A stretch of 11,891 nt of DNA from JAJTFW01 sp046160245 (GTDB taxonomy: Bacteria; Bacteroidota; Bacteroidia; AKYH767-A; OLB10). Below, piece by piece: positions 4,899 through 11,891 of the stretch (position 1 is the stretch's first letter; every line of letters begins with the position of its first letter). Position numbers and translations under genes: made by a program. The stretch is from assembly GCA_046160245.1 (NCBI GenBank), contig JBJXGU010000353.1:1-11891 (forward strand), written 5' to 3'. The notes beneath the pieces are model-generated. The model saw nothing but the letters and a program-made list of their open reading frames with translations. It did no database searches and was not told where the DNA came from.

Positions 4899-6257
4899 AT
4901 GACTATACTACCCTATGAAAGACCGGTTATCGTTAAATTGAACACCGGTATGATGAATAAATTTGGAACAAAAACCGAATACAATGCCGTGACCCATATT
5001 GATGGTGTGGCGGTAAAGGATCTCATTAAAAAGTACGGATCTCCACTCTTTGTCTTATCGGAAAGGAAGATACGTGAGAATTATAGAAACGCAAAAAGGA
5101 TTTTTGAAACGCGATATCCAAAGGTGCAGTTCGCTTGGAGTTATAAAACAAATTATCTGAATGCGGTTTGTAATGTTTTTCATCAGGAGGGTTCATGGGC
5201 AGAAGTTGTTTCAAGATTTGAATACGAGAAAGCATTTAAGAATGGGGTGACAGGCGATAAAATATTGTTCAACGGTCCGGATAAAACGGATGATGATCTT
5301 CGCCTTGCTATCAAGAATAATTCGCCGATTCATATTGATCACCTGGATGAACTTTACAGATTGACAGAGATAGCTCAAGATGTAAAAACAAAACCAAGAG
5401 TTGCGATCCGTGTGAATATGGATACAGGAATTTACCCCATGTGGGACCGGTTTGGATTTAATTATGAAAGCGGTCAGGCCTGGGATGCCATCAATAAAAT
5501 TATGGCAGGAGGTAAGCTAAATCTCATAGGTTTACATTGTCACATTGGCACTTATATGCTGACTCCTTCCGCCTATAGTGTAGCAGCAGCTAAAATGGCC
5601 GATCTTGCTCTAGGAATCAGAAACCGCTATAATAAGAACCTTACCTATATCGATATGGGTGGTGGTTTTGCTTCAAAGAATACATTGAAAGGTTCTTATC
5701 ACAGCGGTGCTGATATTGTTCCTGAAATAAGTCAGTTTGCCGAAGCCATTACCAGTACATTACTCAATGCCGGCTTTGCATCAGATGATCTGCCGTATCT
5801 ATACCTTGAAACGGGACGCGCTTTGATCGATGATGCCGGATTCCTATTGGGTTCAGTCATCTCTAATAAGCGGTTGTCTGATGGTCGTCGTGCTACAATT
5901 ATGGATTTTGGAGTAAATATTCTTTTTACTTCTTTTTGGTATGATCATAAAATATCTCCTGCTCAGCCTTTCGGACATCATACCGAGGATTGTGTTTTAT
6001 ACGGACCTTTGTGCATGAACATAGACGTGGTTCGAGAGCATATCACCTTGCCACCATTGAGTCCTGGTGATCAGGTAGTAGTACATTATGTAGGTGCTTA
6101 TAATATCACACAATCTATGCAGTTTATCTCTTTGAGACCCGCTGTGGTGATGATTGATGTGAAGGGCGAAGCACACGTCATCAAACAAAAAGAGAAACTT
6201 TCTACGTTGGAGATGGATGAAGTAATGCCGGATTATCTTTCCAAATTCAAATTATAG
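4899..6257 (+). CDS. Fold-III PLP-dependent decarboxylase (diaminopimelate/ornithine decarboxylase superfamily)
   Basis: This 452-residue enzyme has an alanine-racemase-like TIM barrel followed by a C-terminal beta domain. Lys83 in SYKTN is the expected PLP Schiff-base lysine. GLHCHIGT (211-218), DMGGGF (252-257) and ETGRALI (304-310) bind the cofactor. In the C-terminal part, GPLCMNIDV (369-377) supplies the active-site Cys372, and PGDQVVVHYVGAY (389-401) ends in the conserved Tyr401. The family decarboxylates amino acids such as meso-diaminopimelate, ornithine, arginine or carboxynorspermidine. Residues after Tyr401 (NITQSMQF) differ from the usual SNYN-containing segment, so housekeeping LysA is unlikely. 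Placement between an ATP-grasp ligase and a transporter fusion suggests a tailored substrate. The superfamily call is very secure; the substrate is open. Confidence 0.9.
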   Translation: MTILPYERPVIVKLNTGMMNKFGTKTEYNAVTHIDGVAVKDLIKKYGSPLFVLSERKIRENYRNAKRIFETRYPKVQFAWSYKTNYLNAVCNVFHQEGSWAEVVSRFEYEKAFKNGVTGDKILFNGPDKTDDDLRLAIKNNSPIHIDHLDELYRLTEIAQDVKTKPRVAIRVNMDTGIYPMWDRFGFNYESGQAWDAINKIMAGGKLNLIGLHCHIGTYMLTPSAYSVAAAKMADLALGIRNRYNKNLTYIDMGGGFASKNTLKGSYHSGADIVPEISQFAEAITSTLLNAGFASDDLPYLYLETGRALIDDAGFLLGSVISNKRLSDGRRATIMDFGVNILFTSFWYDHKISPAQPFGHHTEDCVLYGPLCMNIDVVREHITLPPLSPGDQVVVHYVGAYNITQSMQFISLRPAVVMIDVKGEAHVIKQKEKLSTLEMDEVMPDYLSKFKL

Positions 6258-6264
6258 TATCTGA

Positions 6265-8448
6265 ATGTTTAAAACGATTAAAGAATATCTGGGAATTTCA
6301 CTGACAGGTTTGCTGAACAGCTATGCCCAGATATTCTTTTCTCTAAATAAGTACCTTGGACTTTTCTTGTTGCTAATAACCTGTATTGATTTCAGTTCGG
6401 GATTATCAGGATTGGTTGCTATTGTTATTGTTCAACTCATGGCTTTCTTTTTCAATTTCAATAGAGAATTGATCAGAGATGGCACATATACCTATAATGC
6501 TTTACTTTCAGGTATCGCATTGGGTTCATTTTATCATTTTAGCACTTCCTTTTTTGTACTATTGGTAGCTTCTTCATTGCTTTCTTTTTTACTCACCTTA
6601 TGGTTTTTAAATTCTTTGGGAAAGAAGGCGCTACCGATATTAACTATTCCATTCTTGTTAACAGTATGGATTATTCTGTTGGGAGCTGGTAATTTTACAG
6701 CATTGACAGCAAAGTACAATGAGATTTCTTTGCTACAAACATGGTGGCCATCTGTTTTTTCTGTTGTTACTGATAGTATTGCATTTTTCCCCTTTTCAAA
6801 TGTGATCTATCTGTATTTGCGCTCACTTGGAGCCATTTTATTTCAGTATAATGATTTGTCGGGACTCATTATCGCAACTGGCTTGTTGTTGAATTCCAGA
6901 ATTGCCTTTGTTTTGTCGGTATTCGGTTTTGTAGTAGGATATGGTTTTTATCAGTTTATGGAAGGAGATTTCTCTCAGTTAATATATACTTATATTGGAT
7001 TTAACTTCATACTTACCGCAATTGCATTGGGAGGGTTTTTCGTTGTACCATCCCGACGTTCGTTTATAAATCTCTTGTTTACAATTCCGGTAATAGCGTT
7101 GTTGATTTCTTCACTGCATTCGTTTTTGTTCATCCGGTTTGGTCTTCCTTTGTATTCGCTTCCTTTCAATATTGTTGTTTTATTGTTTATAGCCGCTATG
7201 CAAAACCGTATCAAAGCTTCAGGACTTAATCTCGTTTCTGTTCAACAATATTCACCGGAAAAGCATCATTATAATTTTTTTAGTAATTCAGAAAGGTTTC
7301 AAAAAGATACTTGGGTACATGTTGTATTGCCCGTAATAGGTGAGTGGTACATTTCGCAGGGCTACGATGGAAATATTACACACCGAAGTGAATGGAAGCA
7401 TGCTTGGGATTTTGATGTGCGCGATGAAATGGGTAAAACCTTTCATGACTCCGGTACCAAGAAAGAGGATTTTTATTGTTTTAATCTTCCCGTTCTTGCT
7501 CCCGCGGATGGAGTAATTGTGGATATGGATGATGATGTGGAGGACAATGAAGTGGGTAAAGTCAATCTAAAGAAAAACTGGGGAAATGCCCTAGTTATTA
7601 AACACAGTGAGTATCTTTTCAGTAAATTAACTCACTTTAAAAAGAACTCGCTGAAAGTGAAAGTTGGCGATTTTGTTCACAAAGGCGCTATACTTGCTAT
7701 GTGTGGAAGCAGTGGGCGATCTCCTGAACCACATCTGCATTTTCAGTTTCAGGCAACTCCATATATCGGTTCTGAAACATTAAATTATCCCTTTAGTTTT
7801 TATATCACAAAGGAAGGACATCATCATAAATTTCATTCATTCGATGTTCCTCAGCTTGGTGAGCGAGTGAGTAACTTGCGCACTACTCCTTTACTTATCG
7901 GATTCTTTTCTTTTATTCCAGGAATGAAATTTTCGGTTTCTTCTACTGAGAATGAAATTGAAACATGGGAGGTAATGGCTTCTCCTTATAATCATACGTA
8001 TATCTGGTGCAAAGAGACCAATTCAATATTATGGTTTGTGAATAATGGTATCGTCTTTTATTGTTCTTCTTTTGAGGGAGACCGAACTAGTTTACTTTAT
8101 GATTTTTTTCTTGCTGCTTATAAAGTGCCGCAGGGATATTATGCAAACCTGACACTTGATGACCATATTAGTATTCTCAATGTTAGCAGTTATTTACTAC
8201 GTTTTATACATGATTTTACAGCACCTTTCTTTCATTATGTTAGAGCGAAGTATAATTTTAAGTATGCAGGAATTGATAATGATCACGCTCCTATGGAGAT
8301 TGTATATCTTGCAGAGCATAGCCTTAGTATTTTTGGAAGCATAAGAAGTATAATTCATTACACTTGTATGATTAAAGATAAGAGTTTTAAGATAGACGTT
8401 GAAAAAGGCAACAGAAAAAAAACGATCCTATGCGAGCTGTCATCCTAA
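6265..8448 (+). CDS. Urea-transporter-like membrane protein fused to an M23 peptidase domain
   Basis: This is a 727-residue three-part protein. Residues 1-315 form a urea-transporter (UT) fold, with its internal repeat visible as GTYTYNALLSGIALGSF (73-89) against YIGFNFILTAIALGGFF (243-259), and LPILTIPF (123-130) against LPLYSLPF (294-301). Residues about 345-515 are an M23/LytM-type domain. HAWDFD (379-384) is a candidate His/Asp pair. LAPADGVIVD (411-420), GNALVIKH (440-447), LTHF (455-458), VKVGDFVHKG (465-474) and EPHLHFQF (488-495, H-x-H) follow. Residues 520-727 are a further domain I do not recognise. Basic residues at 314-334 suggest a cytoplasmic start for the peptidase domain, unusual for M23, which normally cuts peptidoglycan outside. 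The gene begins 7 bp after the decarboxylase and overlaps the next gene by 19 bp. The transported solute may not be urea. Confidence 0.85.
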   Translation: MFKTIKEYLGISLTGLLNSYAQIFFSLNKYLGLFLLLITCIDFSSGLSGLVAIVIVQLMAFFFNFNRELIRDGTYTYNALLSGIALGSFYHFSTSFFVLLVASSLLSFLLTLWFLNSLGKKALPILTIPFLLTVWIILLGAGNFTALTAKYNEISLLQTWWPSVFSVVTDSIAFFPFSNVIYLYLRSLGAILFQYNDLSGLIIATGLLLNSRIAFVLSVFGFVVGYGFYQFMEGDFSQLIYTYIGFNFILTAIALGGFFVVPSRRSFINLLFTIPVIALLISSLHSFLFIRFGLPLYSLPFNIVVLLFIAAMQNRIKASGLNLVSVQQYSPEKHHYNFFSNSERFQKDTWVHVVLPVIGEWYISQGYDGNITHRSEWKHAWDFDVRDEMGKTFHDSGTKKEDFYCFNLPVLAPADGVIVDMDDDVEDNEVGKVNLKKNWGNALVIKHSEYLFSKLTHFKKNSLKVKVGDFVHKGAILAMCGSSGRSPEPHLHFQFQATPYIGSETLNYPFSFYITKEGHHHKFHSFDVPQLGERVSNLRTTPLLIGFFSFIPGMKFSVSSTENEIETWEVMASPYNHTYIWCKETNSILWFVNNGIVFYCSSFEGDRTSLLYDFFLAAYKVPQGYYANLTLDDHISILNVSSYLLRFIHDFTAPFFHYVRAKYNFKYAGIDNDHAPMEIVYLAEHSLSIFGSIRSIIHYTCMIKDKSFKIDVEKGNRKKTILCELSS

Positions 8449-9809
8449 TTCTTTTTATCTTCTTTGGCGGAACTGCCCGTGCACAGCTCAATTATCCGGA
8501 AGTTGACAGTCTTTCATACACGTATTATTTGCAAAAAGATTGGAAAGCTTTAATACGACTTGCTGATGAAGCCGGAAAACAAGAGATGAATTTTTATTAC
8601 CTGAATATCAGAGCAGGTATCGCAGCCTATGAACTAGGGCGATGGACACTTGCAGAAAAATATTTTTTAGAAGCATTGATCGATAACCCGGGCGGCACGC
8701 TTTCTCCGGAATATTTATACAAAATTTACGCGCTTAACGGGATGAAGTCGGAAGCTGCGAAGATGATAGAACTCTTACCTGATTCAATACAACGGCGTCT
8801 CGATTTTAAAAGGCGTAAAATGTTTGAATCTTTGTATTTGGAGTCAGGGCAGCGATTTTCAGATAACCCCGATTCGGTCCGAAACAGCTATTATTATCAG
8901 CTTAGTTCAAATCATAAATTGAGTCCTCGTTTTAAGTTGGGACAATCACTTACCTTCTTGCAACAAGACTTTCAATGGACAAAATTTGAGCAACTGCAAT
9001 ATACCTTAACACCGGTCTATTATATTGGAAAATCTTTGGAAGTAAGTACTGCAGTTTCATATATTGACTTCAAGCGGGATTTGAATCTCAATTACCAATC
9101 AAAGTCTTCTGTTGATCACCGCGAGTTCCCAACACCCAACGGACCGATTATTATTGATTCTTCAATTGTTGTAAACACCTCCTTATTGGGAAATACAAAA
9201 GTACAGTCCCTTAACTTACATTTTAATTTATCATATCGTTGGAAAGAGATTTCACTCAGTGCGCAGGCTGTTTATTTTACAGAAAAGTATATGCCTTTTT
9301 ATGATTCCGTAAGTTCGGTCATTTACAGAACCGAAATAGGTCGCCCTGATGGGTCATTTAATACTATAGATTTTGAGACGATAGATTCACGGAAGATCAC
9401 AACTGCAGAAATTGAAAATACGCATCAATCCGGATTAAGCCTGGATTATACTTATAGATTCAGCAAGAATAGTTGGCTTCGACCAGGTGCTGAGTTTCAT
9501 TGGGTTTTTCGTGATGCAAAGAGCGACTTTGTTTGGGTTCCATATATGGAGTTTATTTTATTAGATAAGTTCAGCCTATTAGGCTATTATTTACAAAAAG
9601 ATTTTCATCCGGTTTCAATTTTTAATGGTACGCATGTGTTTAATAATTATGATAAAATAAATCATCGTTTGAGCGTAACAGCCGGATTCGGAATTTCACC
9701 TTCCGTAGGAATTAGTCTCACTTATCAACATGATAAAATTACAGATTCCTTTACGGGATATAAGTATATTTATAATTCAGGATATATTGGCATTAACATA
9801 AAACTATAA
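8430..9809 (+). CDS. Exported TPR plus predicted outer-membrane beta-barrel protein
   Basis: This is a 459-residue protein of unknown function. The N-terminus MRAVILILFIFFGGTARA|Q is a clear signal peptide. Residues about 20-130 are helical with TPR-like spacing (for example YYLNIRAGIAAYELGRWTLAEKYFLEAL). From about 145 to the end, the sequence alternates polar and hydrophobic residues in aromatic-rich strands (QYTLTPVYYIG, LHFNLSYRWKEISLSAQAVYF, GISLTYQHDKITD) and ends GYIGINIKL, as in outer-membrane beta-barrels. The start at 8430 overlaps the transporter fusion by 19 bp, so translation is coupled. Its place after an inner-membrane transporter suggests an envelope partner, perhaps a pore or scaffold for the same molecule. 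I do not recognise a named family; the barrel is inferred from strand pattern only. Confidence 0.75.
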   Translation: MRAVILILFIFFGGTARAQLNYPEVDSLSYTYYLQKDWKALIRLADEAGKQEMNFYYLNIRAGIAAYELGRWTLAEKYFLEALIDNPGGTLSPEYLYKIYALNGMKSEAAKMIELLPDSIQRRLDFKRRKMFESLYLESGQRFSDNPDSVRNSYYYQLSSNHKLSPRFKLGQSLTFLQQDFQWTKFEQLQYTLTPVYYIGKSLEVSTAVSYIDFKRDLNLNYQSKSSVDHREFPTPNGPIIIDSSIVVNTSLLGNTKVQSLNLHFNLSYRWKEISLSAQAVYFTEKYMPFYDSVSSVIYRTEIGRPDGSFNTIDFETIDSRKITTAEIENTHQSGLSLDYTYRFSKNSWLRPGAEFHWVFRDAKSDFVWVPYMEFILLDKFSLLGYYLQKDFHPVSIFNGTHVFNNYDKINHRLSVTAGFGISPSVGISLTYQHDKITDSFTGYKYIYNSGYIGINIKL

Positions 9810-9812
9810 GAC

Positions 9813-10421
9813 ATGAAAAAAATTATGATGATTTTAATCCTTCAAACCGCCGTTTTGATAGGACAAGCTCAAACAGATTCTGTTGCGGTATTCTCGAAGA
9901 GTTACACAGCCGAAGGAAATAAAGACTATGCAAAAGCAATTGAATTATTAAATGGAATTTATAATCAGAATTCATATCCTGTCAATCTCCGTATGGGATG
10001 GTTATGGTACTTGAAAGGAGATTATGCAAAATCACAGGTGTATTATAAAACAGCAATTGCTATAGAACCGAAATCCATTGAAGCCCGTTTAGGTTATGCA
10101 TTTCCAACATCTGTACTGGAAAACTGGGCTGAGGTAATAAATATATACAATGAAATCCTTTCCATTGATCCCGAGAATTCATTTGTAAATTATAAACAAG
10201 CGTATATTTCTTATTACATCATGAAGGATTATAAAAAGGCCTTAACGTTCGTTAATAAAGTGACCCGATTATTCCCCTTTGACTTCGATGCCAATTATCT
10301 TACCGCGCAAATACAATTGTCAATGGGGAATATCAAGGAAGCTAAATCAGCAATTCAATATGCGCTTCAATACAATCCACAATCAAAGGAAGCACAAAAG
10401 CTATACGAGAGTCTAAGGTGA
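9813..10421 (+). CDS. Small exported tetratricopeptide-repeat protein
   Basis: This is a 202-residue protein. The signal peptide is MKKIMMILILQTAVLIGQA|Q, so the mature form is periplasmic. Four or five TPR-like helix pairs follow: about 31-65, 66-99 (LRMGWLWYLKGDYAKSQVYY then AIAIEPKSIEAR), 100-134 (AEVINIYNEILSIDPEN), 135-168 and 169-202 (QIQLSMGNIKEAKSAIQYAL then YNPQSKEAQ). TPRs mediate protein-protein contacts and carry no catalytic site. The gene starts 3 bp after the barrel gene, which also has TPR-like repeats, so the two products probably form one envelope assembly. It is the last gene clearly belonging to the operon. A specific function cannot be assigned. Confidence 0.88.
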   Translation: MKKIMMILILQTAVLIGQAQTDSVAVFSKSYTAEGNKDYAKAIELLNGIYNQNSYPVNLRMGWLWYLKGDYAKSQVYYKTAIAIEPKSIEARLGYAFPTSVLENWAEVINIYNEILSIDPENSFVNYKQAYISYYIMKDYKKALTFVNKVTRLFPFDFDANYLTAQIQLSMGNIKEAKSAIQYALQYNPQSKEAQKLYESLR

Positions 10422-10434
10422 AATACGCAAGTTT

Positions 10435-10707
10435 ATGATCGCTGTACGCTTAGTTGTCACCGGCAAAGTGCAGGGTGTGTTTTTTCGTCAATCTACACGC
10501 TCAAAGGCACTTGAATTAAAGCTCAAAGGATTTGTCATGAATCAATCAGATGGATCTGTAATAATAGAAGCGATGGGCGAAGAAGATAAGATCCAAAGTC
10601 TCTTTGTATGGTGCCAGCTCGGACCTCTTCCAGCAAAAGTTAAAAATGTTGATAAGGTTCATATCGATTTTTTTAACGGATATGAGACTTTTTTAATCAA
10701 GAAGTAA
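10435..10707 (+). CDS. acyP: Acylphosphatase
   Basis: This is a 90-residue single-domain enzyme of normal family length that hydrolyses acyl-phosphates such as carbamoyl phosphate or 1,3-bisphosphoglycerate in the cytoplasm. The signature GKVQGVFFRQSTRSKA (10-25) supplies Arg18, the phosphate-binding arginine. GFVMNQSDGSV (32-42) supplies Asn36, which positions the attacking water. Both catalytic residues are kept. The gene begins 13 bp after the TPR gene stop without a recognisable promoter, so it may be transcribed with the preceding operon, though acylphosphatases are housekeeping enzymes and the link may be accidental. A link to the acyl-phosphate intermediates of the ATP-grasp enzyme would be speculative. 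Confidence 0.92.
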   Translation: MIAVRLVVTGKVQGVFFRQSTRSKALELKLKGFVMNQSDGSVIIEAMGEEDKIQSLFVWCQLGPLPAKVKNVDKVHIDFFNGYETFLIKK

Positions 10708-10854
10708 AAGGGCTTCCGGCTAATTGCTGCTGGCTACATCTTCTAAAATTGAATAATAAAGTAGCTCCATTAACATTATGCTATCTCTACTGACTTTAAC
10801 CTATCACTGCTTACAATAAACATATATCAGCATATCTCCACATATTTCAAACAA
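10708..10854. other. Intergenic spacer between convergent genes
   Basis: The stop codons of acylphosphatase and of the minus-strand gene face each other across 147 bp. CCGGC and GCTGG near 10716-10733 can form a weak 5-bp stem but no T-run follows. I see no gene and no convincing terminator here. Confidence 0.4.
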
Positions 10855-11598
10855 TCAATGTAAATATTTCACCAATGTGCGTTTCGCCAATGGTAACAAA
10901 GTGTCTTCAAAAGGTAAGGTCAACTCCGACTCAATCACATACGTTGCAGGATTGGGTAAATTTTTATTGTAGCGCAATAAATCTCCCTTTATGTTTTCAT
11001 AGGTGTTGCGCAATGTTTTCTCAAAGGAATTTACATATTGCACACCAATTGCACGGTAACGTTCTGTTGGTTGATCGAAAATAGTAATTTGATATTCGAA
11101 AACAACTGTTTCGTTTTTATCGCCATTTTTTAATAGCAAATAACCGGCATCTGTATGCAAGGGAACAATGCCAATCGGATAAATGTTGAGTTTTGATTCT
11201 ATAAAATCATAAATCTTTTTTCCCTCTGCCAGATGTTGTTCAAATTGCGGAATGCTAAAATTGATGATGGATTCTAATTCAGTCATCAAGCGATCATCGG
11301 TACTTAACTTTTCATATACCAACTTGAAATTTTGTAGATCGGCGGAATTTAATTTTTCGGGGAAGCTGTTGTACAAACTATTTTTTTGATCTCTTAATGC
11401 CACCAAGTTTCGGTAGTGTTTTACCAGTTCACTGAGTGCTGGATACAATTTGGTTTCTTCAAAACAATCATTTACATGTTGAAGGTAAGCCAGTAAAATG
11501 TACTTCTTGTATTCGAAGTCGATGTGATTCGTTGTAATCCAATTGTCGCTTAATCTTTGTTCCCTAATCGTTGTGAGATAGGTGCGCGTTTGATTAAT
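10855..11598 (-). CDS. Conserved hypothetical protein with no ordinary start codon
   Basis: A minus-strand frame is open from a TGA at 11599-11601 to its stop at 10855-10857, giving up to 247 codons. The first standard start codon is a TTG at 11446-11448 (197 residues). However, the 50 codons upstream also look coding: they include REQRLSDNWITTNHIDFEYK and YILLAYLQHVNDCFEETKLYP, which run smoothly into the rest. No ATG, GTG or TTG occurs among them. The candidates are ATT at 11596-11598 or ATT at 11566-11568. The first two-thirds are probably helical and charged. A later part (IYPIGIVPLHTDAGYLLLKN, then TVVFEYQITIFD) is beta-rich. There is no signal peptide, membrane span or known catalytic motif. 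It may be a cytoplasmic protein with a rare start or one whose start has been lost. Function unknown. Confidence 0.7.
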   Translation of the reverse strand: MNQTRTYLTTIREQRLSDNWITTNHIDFEYKKYILLAYLQHVNDCFEETKLYPALSELVKHYRNLVALRDQKNSLYNSFPEKLNSADLQNFKLVYEKLSTDDRLMTELESIINFSIPQFEQHLAEGKKIYDFIESKLNIYPIGIVPLHTDAGYLLLKNGDKNETVVFEYQITIFDQPTERYRAIGVQYVNSFEKTLRNTYENIKGDLLRYNKNLPNPATYVIESELTLPFEDTLLPLAKRTLVKYLH

Positions 11599-11859
11599 TC
11601 AATTTTAATATTGTTAATTCACTACAATTTTCTAGCCGTAATTTTATGCCTCTCCCTTCCGTCTCCAAGGGTAAGCCGCTATTGTCAAGCCCCTTAACTT
11701 TTCCCTTTCAGAATACTTAATCTTGTAAAGAGAACGAATAACATCCTTTATTAGCGTATTTTGACCGTATGAGTTTCAACAGAATTGTGTTGAATATTAC
11801 ATTAAATTCTCTTCTGACATCGCTCTTCTCTACCTAATTTAGGGCATTCAATGTTAAAC
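11599..11859. other. Divergent intergenic region
   Basis: About 260 bp separate the minus-strand gene from the exported-protein gene at the right edge. The minus strand holds a 43-codon ORF without a start codon (11644-11775). TAATTTAG at 11835-11842 matches TAnnTTTG at 7 of 8 positions and lies 17 bp before the ATG at 11860, so it may be the -7 element of that gene. I see no RNA gene or strong repeat. Confidence 0.35.
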
Positions 11860-11891
11860 ATGAAGAAAATACTCCCATTGCTTCTCTTGGT
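11860..11891 (+). CDS. Start of an exported protein (partial, cut by window edge)
   Basis: ATG at 11860 opens a frame reading MKKILPLLLL before the window ends. This is a charged n-region and hydrophobic core typical of a Sec signal peptide. An in-frame ATG at 11851 would add MLN; the MKK start is preferred because it gives the usual signal-peptide beginning. Only ten full codons are visible, so the identity is unknown. Confidence 0.55.
   Translation, partial: MKKILPLLLL

Noticed and set aside
8156..8344. 62-codon hydrophobic ORF in another frame of the transporter fusion
   Set aside because: Lies wholly inside the long fusion gene, whose frame is continuous and protein-like; a shadow frame.
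10922..10930. ACTCCGACT inside the minus-strand gene as a LytTR half-site
   Set aside because: Within coding sequence, no partner at 21-bp spacing.
11446..11448. TTG as the start codon of the minus-strand gene
   Set aside because: Coding-like sequence continues 50 codons further upstream, so this start would discard a likely real N-terminus; kept only as an alternative.
11769..11837. 22-codon + strand ORF (MSFNRIVLNITLN...) as a peptide gene
   Set aside because: Short, no ribosome binding site or clear promoter, and overlaps the likely -7 element of the gene at 11860.
1..11891. CRISPR array, tRNA, rRNA or insertion sequence
   Set aside because: No regularly spaced long repeats, no tRNA-like cloverleaf or CCA end, no transposase or terminal inverted repeats seen on reading both strands.

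Overview
The window looks like chromosomal DNA of a low-GC member of the Bacteroidota. The evidence is a type IX secretion (Por) C-terminal sorting tail at the left edge, Bacteroidota-type promoter elements (TTTG plus TAnnTTTG) instead of sigma70 boxes, weak Shine-Dalgarno signals, and a two-gene LytS-like/LytTR regulatory pair typical of the phylum. Species cannot be read from the sequence.

Layout. (1) 1-150: the last 49 codons of a secreted protein with a T9SS type A sorting domain, followed by a 173-bp spacer holding a hairpin and an 8-bp tandem repeat. (2) 324-1562: a stand-alone cobalamin-binding protein of the methylmalonyl-CoA mutase C-terminal type and an enoyl-CoA hydratase, both on the + strand. 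(3) 1798-3503: a membrane sensor histidine kinase and a LytTR response regulator whose genes overlap by 4 bp. (4) 3596-10421: six tightly packed + strand genes: a PqqD-like small protein, an ATP-grasp ligase, a fold-III PLP-dependent decarboxylase, a urea-transporter/M23-peptidase fusion, a TPR plus beta-barrel envelope protein and a small secreted TPR protein. Acylphosphatase (10435-10707) follows 13 bp later and may be read through. (5) 10855-11598: a minus-strand conserved protein of unknown function with no ordinary start codon. (6) 11860 to the right edge: the first codons of an exported protein.

The most interesting feature is regulatory. The same promoter module occurs twice: once before the kinase gene (1729-1793) and once between the regulator stop codon and the PqqD-like gene (3505-3569). 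Each copy has two 9-bp direct repeats (ACTCCGATA type) separated by exactly 12 bp, then AGGTTTGTT at the same offset, then a TnnnTTTG element at the same offset. A 9-12-9 direct repeat is the known geometry of LytTR DNA-binding sites. The simplest reading is that the LytTR regulator activates its own operon and the six-gene operon beside it.

The operon combines a RiPP-recognition-element-like protein, an ATP-dependent ligase, an amino-acid-type decarboxylase, a channel fused to a peptidase-like domain, and two envelope proteins. I infer a dedicated system that makes or tailors a small amino-acid-derived or peptide-like molecule and handles its passage through the envelope, under LytTR control. 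No precursor peptide is visible, and the product and direction of transport are unknown.
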